Below, piece after piece: positions 7,111 through 13,854 of a stretch of DNA of 15,161 bases (position 1 is the stretch's first letter; each line of letters opens with the position of its first letter). The DNA is from Arthrobacter sp. Its GTDB lineage: Bacteria; Actinomycetota; Actinomycetes; Actinomycetales; Micrococcaceae. The position numbers and the translations under genes were made by a program. The stretch covers positions 1 to 15,161 of the forward strand of contig JASLBS010000285.1 in the NCBI GenBank assembly GCA_030146405.1. Direction: 5' to 3'. Under the pieces are notes generated by a model. That model worked only from the letters and a program-made list of their open reading frames with translations, had not been told where the DNA came from and made no database searches.

Positions 7111-7824
7111 TCAGTAGGAATACTCCCAACGACTATCCGTCCCATAGTCCTCGTAGATGAGGACGCCTGACGGGTCCTCGACGTCGAGGAGGACTATGCC
7201 GTTGGCTTTCTGTCCTGGACCTATATCGCCGGGAAGAAGTACCGAATCAGCCAGGCAGAAGAGGGTCGCGGTACTGTCAGCGCCGGCATTCGACGTGAAA
7301 CCGTCGGCCTTGATGGCGTCGAAGGCGTAGGAGGACATGCTGAACTGTTGAATCAGGTCCGAGCCGAGCATGTTCGGGCTCGTCTCGACCGATACGTCGA
7401 GGGCCACGAAGTGTCCGTTCTGCGGTGGGTCGGCCCAGTCCTCGGTGCAGGGGATGTCGACACTGATGGTGTTGACCGTGAATGAGACCAGGTACTCGCC
7501 GGTCGCATCCCTGATACCGGCTCGTTCGCCGACCTGCTTGACGAGGTTTCCGCGAAGAGACGTCTCCGTGCCCGCCGGGGGTGGGGGCGCTGCCTGGGTA
7601 GGGGCAGGCGGTGGCGGAGGGGGCGTCGGATCTGGTGCCTGGCTCGGGGTGGGCGAAGGAAGAGGTTCGGCTGTGGTCCGAGCCTCCGGGTCAGGGCTCG
7701 AAGGCTCCGTCGTCGTGGGAGGGGCCTCGGTAGTTGTCTCCGCGGGTGCCGCTTCAGGGTCACCACCTGAGCAAGCGCTCAGGACCAGTGCGATACCGAG
7801 CAACGGTGCCAGGTGCTTTCTCAT
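7111..7824 (-). CDS. Secreted lipoprotein with DUF4352-like domain
   Basis: 237 residues. The N-terminus is a lipoprotein signal (MRKHLAPLLGIALVLSACSGG) with lipobox LSAC at 15-18, so Cys18 should be lipidated and the protein anchored outside the membrane. Residues ~22-88 are a low-complexity Pro/Thr/Ala/Glu linker, likely a wall-spanning stalk. Residues ~90-237 form a beta-rich domain with the 'NGHFVALDVSVE' and 'GQKANGIVLLDV' patterns of DUF4352-type immunoglobulin-like domains. Cys126 and Cys190 could form a disulfide. The start at 7824 is set by the signal peptide and a GGGGGA site on the minus strand; the frame is open further upstream to 7989, but that stretch is the relic of an HTH gene. 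It is convergent with glnE. The reading frame is intact; the ligand and role are unknown. Confidence 0.88.
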   Translation of the reverse strand: MRKHLAPLLGIALVLSACSGGDPEAAPAETTTEAPPTTTEPSSPDPEARTTAEPLPSPTPSQAPDPTPPPPPPAPTQAAPPPPAGTETSLRGNLVKQVGERAGIRDATGEYLVSFTVNTISVDIPCTEDWADPPQNGHFVALDVSVETSPNMLGSDLIQQFSMSSYAFDAIKADGFTSNAGADSTATLFCLADSVLLPGDIGPGQKANGIVLLDVEDPSGVLIYEDYGTDSRWEYSY

Positions 7825-8071
7825 GCTTCCCCCAAAGTGGTGCGATCTTCCTCGATCGTACTGCGGTGGACCGTCGTGCGACTCTCCTCCTCGGTGAGGT
7901 CCTCGCGAGTACTCCTCGAGCTTCACCTGCTCGACCCGCCACCGGCCACGCCCGCCCAGCTGCAGGGCAGGCAGGTCAGCCGACTTCACGAGGGCTTACC
8001 TGTGCGATTGAAGCGCCCGGTAGCTTCTCCGCGACATCGTCAAGGGTCAAGAAACGTGGCTGAGTGGTCAT
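7821..8071 (-). pseudogene. Frameshifted excisionase-type helix-turn-helix protein gene
   Basis: Three consecutive frames on the minus strand together spell one small MerR/excisionase-type HTH protein. Frame one from ATG 8071 gives MTTQPRFLTLDDVAEKL... up to IAQV. A second frame continues with ALVKSADLPALQLGGRGRWR and then VEQVKLEEY. A third gives EDLTEEESRTTVHRSTIEED, RTTLGEA and a stop. The first switch is consistent with loss of two bases near 7997 (codon order QV, Y missing, ALVK), the second with a similar change near 7905. The ancestral stop TGA (7821-7823) overlaps the lipoprotein ATG as ATGA, the mark of a translationally coupled pair. As it stands translation stops soon after the first shift, before the wing and the conserved GGRGRWRV segment, so it is probably inactive. 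The family match (LTLxDVAxxL...LPAxxxGGRGxWRV) is from knowledge of actinobacterial HTH_17-type proteins. Confidence 0.75.
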
Positions 8072-8201
8072 CAACAGGTCCCGGTGTCATCCGTCGCGGT
8101 GATGCTTCCGGGCTGCGAGACCCCGGCGGGTGGCGATGTTCCCGTTCACCCGTTCCGTTGGCCACGGATCAGTCACCGCAACACTCAGTCGTATGACGCG
8201 A
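8072..8201. other. Short gene-free spacer in decayed region
   Basis: 130 bp between the decayed HTH gene and the truncated membrane-protein gene. The minus-strand side would hold the HTH/lipoprotein promoter. I see no convincing -10/-35 pair, terminator or RNA gene here. Confidence 0.4.
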
Positions 8202-8762
8202 TCAGTGGCCCGGAGTCGACCGCGGCAACGCTATGCGGCAGACAGCGAGGACGATCAGGGTCATGCCGACGAGTTCGCCTGCCGTTTCCGTCAGCGTGAG
8301 GGTTAGCGACACGAGGTGGCTGACATGTGGTTCGACGATGACGTCGACCATGTCGATGACGACGGCGAAGAAGGCCAGCACACAGAGCCACCCGAAGAGT
8401 GCGCGGGAATGGCGCCGATCCTCCTGCGAGGCCGTGTAGTAGGCGAGCAGGAGCGCACTTCCGAGCACAGCGGCGAAGGCGGCCCATACAAGCAGCTCCC
8501 CCACGTCCTGCGGTCGCAGACCGGCTACCGCCGGTAGGTCGAAGTCCCTTACAAGTTGTGCTCCCACCCGTTCATGGATCTGGAAGAAGTCGTCGACGAC
8601 GAGCGTCACGAGGATCGCTGTCCATACCGCGAAGGTGAAGGAGCGACGCACCACCGTGAGGAAAACCAGCACGACTGCTCCGGCAATGAGTTGCGTGTGA
8701 CCGAACAGTTCGATGTAGGAGCCGTCGTAAGCGCCGTTCCACCTGCCCTCGGTTGTGGGGAG
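8202..8762 (-). pseudogene. Truncated multi-spanning membrane protein gene
   Basis: The frame is open on the minus strand from just after a TGA (8763-8765) to TGA 8202-8204. It reads ...NGAYDGSYIELFGHTQLIAG, then AVVLVFLTVVRRSFTFAVW and onward through about five hydrophobic segments, including VTLVVDDFFQIHERVG, QDVGELLVWAAFAAVLG, ALFGWLCVLAFFAVVIDMVD and ETAGELVGMTLIVLAVC. This is coherent protein sequence, but no ATG, GTG or TTG exists before GTG 8672, which lies inside the first hydrophobic segment, and no membrane segment precedes the GAYDGSYIE part. A GGAG five bases before GTG 8672 could allow a 156-residue product. I infer loss of the original N-terminus, which probably carried one more membrane helix before the periplasmic GAYDGSYIE loop. 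The function is unknown. A short functional gene starting at 8672 is the alternative. Confidence 0.55.
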
Positions 8763-8995
8763 TCACGCCCCACGTGTGTCCGAATCTGCCACATGTTCAG
8801 GCTCTGAGTATGAGCGACCCATGGTGGAAGCAGTGGCGGAACGTGCTGTCCATCGTCTGAGCGTTCATGCTCGCGCTCCGTGTCGCGGCGCTGTGGACCG
8901 GCGTAGGGATCGGAAAAATTCAGACCGTGCAGCAGTAGCATCCGTGCGGTCTGCCCGCACATGAAGGTCGATGTCGAAGCTGTCCGATGAAAGCA
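8763..8995. other. Gene-poor stretch upstream of truncated membrane gene
   Basis: 233 bp with no supported gene. On the plus strand ATG 8810 opens MSDPWWKQWRNVLSIV, stops at TGA 8858-8860, and the same frame then continues with a hydrophobic stretch (AFMLALRVAALWTGVGIGK) to TAG 8936. This could be a decayed small membrane protein or chance. No RNA gene or promoter was recognised. The right edge is the glnA1 terminator. Confidence 0.35.
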
Positions 8996-9032
8996 CAGTG
9001 CCCCTCCCGTCGCTATGACGGGAGGGGCACTG
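8996..9032 (-). terminator. Strong hairpin terminator downstream of glnA1
   Basis: A perfect 16-bp inverted repeat (arms 8996-9011 and 9017-9032) with a five-base loop (GCTAT), ending 66 bp beyond the glnA1 stop. On the minus strand it is followed by TGCTTTC rather than a long U run, as is common in high-GC actinobacteria. It would insulate the decayed islet from glnA1 transcription. Confidence 0.85.
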
Positions 9033-9098
9033 ATGTAGCTCAGGTGATTCCTGCGGACTGTCTGCGGACCTCAACTCCGCTTCAGGCCCGTCATCCGG

Positions 9099-10523
9099 CT
9101 ATACGCCGTAGTACAGCTCGAACTCGTAGGGGTTCGGGCGGAGTGCGAGGGGCTTGATCTCGACCTCGCGCTTGTACTCGATCCAGGTGTCGATCAGGTC
9201 CTGCGTGAACACGCCACCGGCCTGCAGGAACTCGTTGTCCGCTTCGAGCGCCAGCAGGGCTTCCTCCAGCGAGCCGGGAGCCTTCTGGATGTCCATGGAC
9301 TCCTCCGGAGGCAGCTCGTACAGGTCCTTGTCGATCGGATCCGCGGGCTCGATGCGGTTCTTGATGCCGTCGAGGCCGGCCATGAGCTGGGCGGCGAACG
9401 CGAGGTAGGGATTCGACGACGGGTCCGGCGCGCGGAATTCGATGCGCTTGGCCTTCGGGTTCGACCCCGTGATGGGGATACGGATACCCGCGGAACGGTT
9501 GCCCTGTGAGTACACCATGTTGACCGGCGCCTCGAAGCCCTTGACCAGGCGGCGGTACGAGTTGACCGTGGGGTTGGTGAAGGCGAGGACGGCGGAGGCA
9601 TGCTTCAGCAGGCCGCCGATGTACCAGCGGGCCATGTCCGAGAGTCCGGCGTAACCGCGCTCGTCGTAGAACAGCGGTTCGGAACCGTTCCACAGCGACT
9701 GGTGGCAATGCATGCCCGAACCGTTGTCGCCGAAGATCGGCTTCGGCATGAAGGTCGCGGACTTGCCCCAGGCGTTCGAGACGTTCTTGACGATGTACTT
9801 AAACTTCTGCAGATCATCCGCCGCGTGGGTCATGGTGGTGAACTTGTAGTTGATCTCGGCCTGTCCGGCGCCGCCCACCTCGTGGTGCGAGCGCTCGACC
9901 TCGAGGCCCGCCTTGTCCAGCTCCACGCAGATGGCGTCGCGGAGGTCGGCCTGCTTGTCCACGGGGGACACCGGGAAGTAACCGCCCTTGAACGGGGTCT
10001 TGTTACCCAGGTTGCCGCCCACTTCCTCGCGGCCGCTGTTCCAGGGAGCCTCGATGGAGTCGACCTTGTAGAAGCTTCCCTGGGGGGAGGACTCGTACTG
10101 GACGTTGTCGAAGATGAAGAACTCGGCTTCGGGAGCGAAGAAAGCGGTGTCCGCGATACCGGTGGAGGACAGGTATGCCTCGGCCCGCTCTGCAACGCTG
10201 CGAGGGTCCCGGTGGTAGGGGTCGCCGGTGCGCGGGTTGACGATGGAGAAGTTGAGGGCCAGCGTCTTCTCGGTGCGGAAAGGATCCACGAAAGCGGTGG
10301 TCACGTCCGGGATGAGCTGCATGTCCGACTCCGCGATGCCCTGGAACCCCCGGATGGAGGATCCGTCGAAGAGCTGCCCGTTGATGAAGAAGTCTGCATC
10401 AACCGACTTCGCAGGGACGTTGAAGTGCTGCTGGACTCCGGGAAGGTCGGTGAATCGTACATCGACGAACCTGACATCTTCGTCGGTGATGAACTTGAGG
10501 ACCTCGTCCGCATTCTTAAACAT
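9099..10523 (-). CDS. glnA1: Glutamine synthetase type I, adenylylation-regulated (GSI-beta)
   Basis: 474 residues, the usual length of dodecameric GSI-beta. Makes glutamine from glutamate, ammonia and ATP in the cytoplasm; the main ammonium-assimilating enzyme. Visible active-site residues are Asp53 in FDGSSIRGF, Glu132 and Glu134 (PEAEF), Glu215 (HHEVGGAGQAEI), Glu223, His272 (GSGMHCH), the flap Glu331 (GFEAPVN) and Glu362 (IEFRAPD). The adenylylation site is the DLYELPPEE motif with Tyr402, the target of GlnE encoded nearby. The start at 10523 (MFKNADEVLKFI) has AGGAG nine bases upstream. A GlnR-type operator lies 131-180 bp upstream and a perfect hairpin terminator follows, so it appears to be a single-gene unit, divergent from the RDD gene. 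Both transcriptional and covalent control by nitrogen status are therefore predicted. Confidence 0.98.
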   Translation of the reverse strand: MFKNADEVLKFITDEDVRFVDVRFTDLPGVQQHFNVPAKSVDADFFINGQLFDGSSIRGFQGIAESDMQLIPDVTTAFVDPFRTEKTLALNFSIVNPRTGDPYHRDPRSVAERAEAYLSSTGIADTAFFAPEAEFFIFDNVQYESSPQGSFYKVDSIEAPWNSGREEVGGNLGNKTPFKGGYFPVSPVDKQADLRDAICVELDKAGLEVERSHHEVGGAGQAEINYKFTTMTHAADDLQKFKYIVKNVSNAWGKSATFMPKPIFGDNGSGMHCHQSLWNGSEPLFYDERGYAGLSDMARWYIGGLLKHASAVLAFTNPTVNSYRRLVKGFEAPVNMVYSQGNRSAGIRIPITGSNPKAKRIEFRAPDPSSNPYLAFAAQLMAGLDGIKNRIEPADPIDKDLYELPPEESMDIQKAPGSLEEALLALEADNEFLQAGGVFTQDLIDTWIEYKREVEIKPLALRPNPYEFELYYGV

Positions 10524-10637
10524 CGATTCATGCTCCTATCGCATGGCTGGGGAAACCCGGCGCCAGCGCGTGTCCCTGCACCGCAAGGAATCTTCACGAG
10601 CTCCGGCAGGATGAAACGCTGCCGCCGACTCGTTCCA

Positions 10638-10643
10638 ACAGTA
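10638..10643 (-). promoter_or_regulatory. Candidate -10 box of glnA1
   Basis: TACTGT on the minus strand lies 10 bp downstream of the last pentamer of the GlnR-type array, so the array would occupy the -35 region. Transcription would start near 10631 and give a leader of roughly 108 nt before the glnA1 ATG. This is inferred from position; no TTGACA-like -35 is present, which fits an activator-dependent promoter. Confidence 0.4.
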
Positions 10644-10653
10644 GGAGCGGGCA

Positions 10654-10702
10654 GTTTCTCGCTGGTGTCGCTCGTGTTTCCGGGACGTTACATAACGGGA
10701 AC
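10654..10702 (-). promoter_or_regulatory. GlnR-type operator array upstream of glnA1
   Basis: Read on the minus strand from 10702 to 10654 there are five pentamers each separated by exactly six bases: GTTCC, GTAAC, GAAAC, GACAC, GAAAC. The last four fit the actinobacterial GlnR consensus (gTnAc-n6-GaAAc-n6-gTnAc-n6-GaAAc) at 19 of 20 positions, counting n as a match, with a single mismatch in GACAC. The 11-bp period puts all sites on one face of the helix. GlnR is an OmpR-type response regulator that activates or represses nitrogen genes. The position just upstream of the candidate -10 suggests direct control of glnA1. The box is also 80 bp from the divergent RDD gene start. Confidence 0.75.
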
Positions 10703-10770
10703 TGCTCGTTCCACCCTAGCGTGTGCTTCAGTCCGGGTGCATAATTGGCGTCCGCGCTCCCCGCTCCCGG

Positions 10771-10776
10771 TACGCT
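10771..10776 (+). promoter_or_regulatory. Predicted -10 box of RDD gene (leaderless)
   Basis: TACGCT is followed by six bases and then GTG 10783, the predicted start of the RDD protein. No ribosome-binding site separates them. A TTGGCG at 10745-10750 could be a -35, though the 20-bp spacing is long. Confidence 0.45.
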
Positions 10777-10782
10777 GGGACG

Positions 10783-11220
10783 GTGGTGAACAGGAACGAT
10801 CTCGGGTCATGGTTGGACGGACCTCCGCCGTCGGGTGGTCAGCAGTGGCCCGGCCAGCGGCTGGGCCGCCCCCAGACCGGCCCCGGCTCCATAGCGCGTT
10901 TCGGTCCGCGCGCAGGCGCCCTCCTGATCGACTGGATCCTGTGCTCACTCGTCTCGGCGGCCTTCTTCGATTACGACGCCCTCGCGATCCTGTTCATCTT
11001 CCTCATGGAGCAGGTTCTCCTCGTGGGATTCTTCGGCTACAGCATCGGACACAGGATGCTGCGGATGCAGGTCCAGACCCTGGACGGGAAACCGGCCGGC
11101 TACCTCACTGCCCTCATCCGGAGCGCGCTTCTCTGCCTGGTGGTCCCGCCGTTGATCATCGACGCCGACCAGCGCGGCGTCCATGATCGGGTCCGCGGCA
11201 CCGGCCTGTTCCGTATCTGA
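10783..11220 (+). CDS. RDD family membrane protein
   Basis: 145 residues starting at GTG 10783 (MVNRNDLGSWLDGPPPSG). The N-terminal 35 residues are polar (GQQWPGQRLGRPQTGPGS), as in the Arthrobacter proteins encoded beside glnA. The RDD domain follows: RFGPRAGALLIDWIL with Arg43 and Asp50, two or more hydrophobic segments (SLVSAAFFDYDALAILFIFLM, then VLLVGFFGYSIG), the MLRMQVQTLDGKPAG motif, a further hydrophobic stretch (LLCLVVPPLIID) and the closing DQRGVHDRVRGTGLF with Asp135. It is an integral membrane protein of unknown function; RDD proteins have been linked variously to transport and Na+/H+ exchange, with no evidence here. The start is chosen from the -10 placement and family N-terminus rather than ATG-like codons upstream at 10723. 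It is divergent from glnA1 and convergent with the DUF4191 gene. Confidence 0.9.
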   Translation: MVNRNDLGSWLDGPPPSGGQQWPGQRLGRPQTGPGSIARFGPRAGALLIDWILCSLVSAAFFDYDALAILFIFLMEQVLLVGFFGYSIGHRMLRMQVQTLDGKPAGYLTALIRSALLCLVVPPLIIDADQRGVHDRVRGTGLFRI

Positions 11221-11257
11221 CCCCGGTCGATCTGCCGAGGCAGCTCCCGCGGTAGAA

Positions 11258-11298
11258 ACACGAGAGCCGCTCCCAGGTGTAGGAGCGGCTCTTCGTGT
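11258..11298. terminator. Bidirectional terminator between RDD and DUF4191 genes
   Basis: Arms 11258-11273 and 11282-11298 pair over 16 bp with one bulged T and an eight-base loop. The core is GAGCCGCTCC/GGAGCGGCTC. It stands between two convergent genes and can serve both directions. Confidence 0.8.
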
Positions 11299-11312
11299 CC
11301 GTGTGGTGCGGG

Positions 11313-12062
11313 TCAGCGTCCGCGCATGGCCTTGCGGTCCGGCCGGGCCTTGAAAGGGTCCACGCCCTTGGGGATCGGCAGCTTGGTGCCGAGCGCCGTG
11401 AGTCGCTTGTCCACGGCGTGCACCTCCTGCTTCGTAAGGGTCTTCTTCATCTTCTGCACCGTCTTGGGAAGCTTCGCCAACCGGACCTGGCGATCCCCAC
11501 GACCGGTCTCCACCACATGGATCGGGACATTCGGGATGATCCGCGCCATCTTCCGCTTCTCACCGTCGATGAGCTGTTTGACGCGGGTGGAGGGCCCCTC
11601 CGAGACCAGGATGACCCCCGGGCGGCCGATGACACGGAAGACCGCATCCTGCGTGCGTGGATTCACGGCGACAGGCTGCTCCTGCAGGATCCACCCCCGG
11701 CGCAGGACGCTCAGCGCTGCACCGGCACCGCCCGGCTTGCCCTCGATCTGCGAGAACGCCGCCCGCTCAGCCCGTCTCGAAAGGATGAAGACCGCCGCCA
11801 ACAGGGCCAGTGGGACGGAGATGATGATCAGGGTGACGACGTTGTTGATCAGGAGCCCGATCAACAGCCCGACGGCGATGATGCCGACGAAGGCCAGCAA
11901 CATGAACCAGACCACGCCGGGGTCATTGCGCCGCGTCATCTTGAAGACTTCGACGATCTGCTTCATGCGCCCGGTCTTCTTCGGCTTCTGGGCCTTCGGC
12001 TTGCGCGAGAAGAGGCGGCGTTTGGGCGTGGACGAGCCTGAGGGATCAATCGAGTGCGACAT
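11313..12062 (-). CDS. DUF4191 family membrane protein
   Basis: 249 residues. A basic N-terminal tail (residues 1-45, PKRRLFSRKPKAQKPKKTGR) is followed by two close transmembrane helices (about 50-72 and 73-95) and a cytoplasmic domain. That domain contains GRPGVILVSEGPSTRVKQLI, a segment rich in Arg/Lys (GEKRKMARIIPNVPIHVVE), and an end that is very basic (PFKARPDRKAMRGR). This is the typical layout of DUF4191, a family found almost only in actinobacteria and usually encoded next to lipA, as it is here. It follows lipA by 65 bp on the same strand but has its own TAGAAT -10 element. The function is unknown, and the neighbourhood alone does not establish a role in lipoate metabolism. Confidence 0.92.
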   Translation of the reverse strand: MSHSIDPSGSSTPKRRLFSRKPKAQKPKKTGRMKQIVEVFKMTRRNDPGVVWFMLLAFVGIIAVGLLIGLLINNVVTLIIISVPLALLAAVFILSRRAERAAFSQIEGKPGGAGAALSVLRRGWILQEQPVAVNPRTQDAVFRVIGRPGVILVSEGPSTRVKQLIDGEKRKMARIIPNVPIHVVETGRGDRQVRLAKLPKTVQKMKKTLTKQEVHAVDKRLTALGTKLPIPKGVDPFKARPDRKAMRGR

Positions 12063-12071
12063 AGTTCTTCG

Positions 12072-12077
12072 ATTCTA
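12072..12077 (-). promoter_or_regulatory. Predicted -10 box of DUF4191 gene
   Basis: TAGAAT on the minus strand, nine bases before the DUF4191 ATG. The transcript leader would be only about two or three bases, so translation would be essentially leaderless; the GAAG between them is a poor ribosome-binding site. Confidence 0.5.
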
Positions 12078-12127
12078 CGGGATGGCCGACGGGCGACGGC
12101 GGATCGAGGGTTCCCGCCGGGAGCGGG

Positions 12128-13129
12128 TCAGCCGGCGAGGAGCGAGGAGGCTTCCTGGGCTGCGGAACCGGATTCGTCGAGGTGTGCGAGTTCAGGGGGC
12201 AGTTCAAGGCCCTTCCTGCGCATCGCGCGAGCCCAGAGCCGACCTGCGCGGTAGGAGGAGCGCACGAGCGGTCCGCTCATCACCCCGAGGAACCCGATGT
12301 CCTCGGCTTCCTCGCTGAGTTCCACGAACTCACCCGGCTTGACCCAGCGGTCCACCGGCAGGTGTCGTTCGCTCGGACGCAGGTACTGCGTGATGGTGAT
12401 GAGATCACAGCCGGCTCCGTGGAGGTCGCGGAGAGCCTCGGAGATCTCCTCGCGGGTCTCGCCCATGCCGAGGATCAGGTTGGACTTGGTCACCATTCCG
12501 CGGTCGCGACCCTGCGTGATGACGTCGAGTGAGCGCTCGTACCGGAAGGCCGGACGGATACGCTTGAAGATCCGTGGCACGGTCTCGACGTTGTGGGCGA
12601 AGACCTCGGGAGCGGAGTCGCAGATCGCCTCGATGTGCTCCGGACGTCCCGAGAAGTCGGGAATGAGGAGCTCCACGCCGGTGCCGGGGTTCATGCTGTG
12701 GATCTGTCGGACGGTCTCCGCGTAGAGCCAGACCCCCTCGTCAGGGAGATCATCACGGGCAACACCGGTGACGGTCGCGTAGCGCAGATTCATGGACCGC
12801 ACGGACTGCGCCACCTTGAACGGTTCGCTGCGGTCCAGCGGCTGCGGCTTACCGGTATCGATCTGGCAGAAGTCGCAGCGCCGGGTGCACTCGGAGCCGC
12901 CGATCAGGAACGTGGCCTCGCGGTCTTCCCAGCACTCGAAGATGTTGGGGCATCCTGCTTCCTCGCAGACGGTATGAAGCCCCTCCTTCTTGACCAGGTT
13001 CTTCATGGCGACGAATTCCGGGCCGATGTTGACCTTCGCCTTCATCCACTCGGGCTTGCGCTCCACCGGTGTCTCGGCGTTCCGGGCTTCGATGCGCAGC
13101 ATGCGGCGGCCCTCGGGTGCAAGGCTCAC
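12128..13129 (-). CDS. lipA: Lipoyl synthase (radical SAM)
   Basis: 333 residues. Inserts two sulfur atoms at C6 and C8 of protein-bound octanoyl chains to make the lipoyl cofactor. Both iron-sulfur clusters are visible. The auxiliary cluster uses C55-x4-C60-x5-C66 (HTVCEEAGCPNIFECWE). The radical SAM cluster uses C81-x3-C85-x2-C88 (CTRRCDFC). The C-terminal RSSY motif (290-293) supplies the serine ligand of the auxiliary cluster. Other family motifs include TGVARDDLPDEG, FAHNVETVPR and GMGETREEI. The start is GTG 13127-13129 with AAGGAG seven bases upstream; its GTGA overlaps the lipB stop by four bases, so translation is probably coupled. An internal ATG at residue 10 is less likely because the first nine residues match the actinobacterial family. 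Confidence 0.98.
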   Translation of the reverse strand: MSLAPEGRRMLRIEARNAETPVERKPEWMKAKVNIGPEFVAMKNLVKKEGLHTVCEEAGCPNIFECWEDREATFLIGGSECTRRCDFCQIDTGKPQPLDRSEPFKVAQSVRSMNLRYATVTGVARDDLPDEGVWLYAETVRQIHSMNPGTGVELLIPDFSGRPEHIEAICDSAPEVFAHNVETVPRIFKRIRPAFRYERSLDVITQGRDRGMVTKSNLILGMGETREEISEALRDLHGAGCDLITITQYLRPSERHLPVDRWVKPGEFVELSEEAEDIGFLGVMSGPLVRSSYRAGRLWARAMRRKGLELPPELAHLDESGSAAQEASSLLAG

Positions 13130-13848
13130 GATAAAGCTCCTTTTGACTGGGAGTCACGGGGCTGGTCGGTGGGATGAGCACGGGGTGCGTCGGTGTCTTC
13201 CTCGCCCACCAGTAACACTTCATTGTTGCGCAACTCGGCCTCGATAAGCGAAACGACGTCACGCGGTGTGACGGTGCGGCCGCACTCCGCCGAGATGGAC
13301 GTGACACCGGCATCACTGATGCCACAGGGGACGATCTGCTGGAAAGGGGCGAGGTCGTTGCTGCAATTGACGGCGAACCCGTGCATGGTCACCCGGTCCT
13401 TGACCCGGATGCCGATCGCCGCAATCTTGCATGCCGGTCGGGTCTCCGTCGGACCCAGCCACACCCCGGAACGTCCCTCGATCCGCACGCCGTCGATCCC
13501 GAAGGAGCGGAGGACGGAGATGATGACTTCCTCGAGGGTGTGGACGTACTCGGCCACCAGGGCCGGGTTGCGCAGTGCGATGATCGGGTATCCCACCAGC
13601 TGCCCCGGACCGTGCCAGGTGAGCTTGCCACCACGATCCACCGGGATCACAGGCGTGCCGTCGAACGGCCGTTCATGATCCTCGGTCCGTCGGCCGGCGG
13701 TGTAGACAGGGGAGTGCTCGAGCAGGAGGACCGTGCTGGGGGTGGTGCCCTCGAGGATGTCCTGGTGAATCGCCTTCTGGAGTTCCCATCCGCGGGTGTA
13801 GTCGATGTAGTCCGGCGCGAGGCCAACGCGTGAGAACGCAAGAGTCAT
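13126..13848 (-). CDS. lipB: Lipoyl(octanoyl) transferase
   Basis: 240 residues. Moves the octanoyl group from acyl carrier protein to the lipoyl domains of 2-oxoacid dehydrogenases and the glycine cleavage H protein, preparing the substrate of LipA. The catalytic dyad is visible: Cys175 in IVPCGISDAGVTS and Lys141 in RPACKIAAIGIRV. Other motifs are LLLEHSPVYTAGRR (41-54), RGGKLTWHGPGQLVGYPI (72-89) and HGFAVNCSNDL (156-166). The last ~25 residues are polar and variable (EEDTDAPRAHPTDQP), and their coding region also carries the lipA ribosome-binding site. The start at ATG 13848 follows a TACCCT -10 box by six bases, so the lipB-lipA mRNA is predicted to be leaderless. Confidence 0.97.
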   Translation of the reverse strand: MTLAFSRVGLAPDYIDYTRGWELQKAIHQDILEGTTPSTVLLLEHSPVYTAGRRTEDHERPFDGTPVIPVDRGGKLTWHGPGQLVGYPIIALRNPALVAEYVHTLEEVIISVLRSFGIDGVRIEGRSGVWLGPTETRPACKIAAIGIRVKDRVTMHGFAVNCSNDLAPFQQIVPCGISDAGVTSISAECGRTVTPRDVVSLIEAELRNNEVLLVGEEDTDAPRAHPTDQPRDSQSKGALS

Positions 13849-13854
13849 GATGCA

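Noticed and set aside
8056..8080. tRNA-like string GTGGCTGAGTGGTCA resembling a class II D-arm.
   Set aside because: No acceptor stem, anticodon arm or T-loop can be built around it, and it lies at the start of the HTH relic.
9600..11186. A 528-codon plus-strand open frame antisense to glnA1 that runs into the RDD gene region.
   Set aside because: It is a shadow of glnA1 caused by high GC at third codon positions; its translation has no recognisable protein features.
12113..12127. Hairpin CCCGC/GCGGG directly after lipA as a terminator.
   Set aside because: Only five base pairs and no T-rich tail; too weak to call in this base composition.
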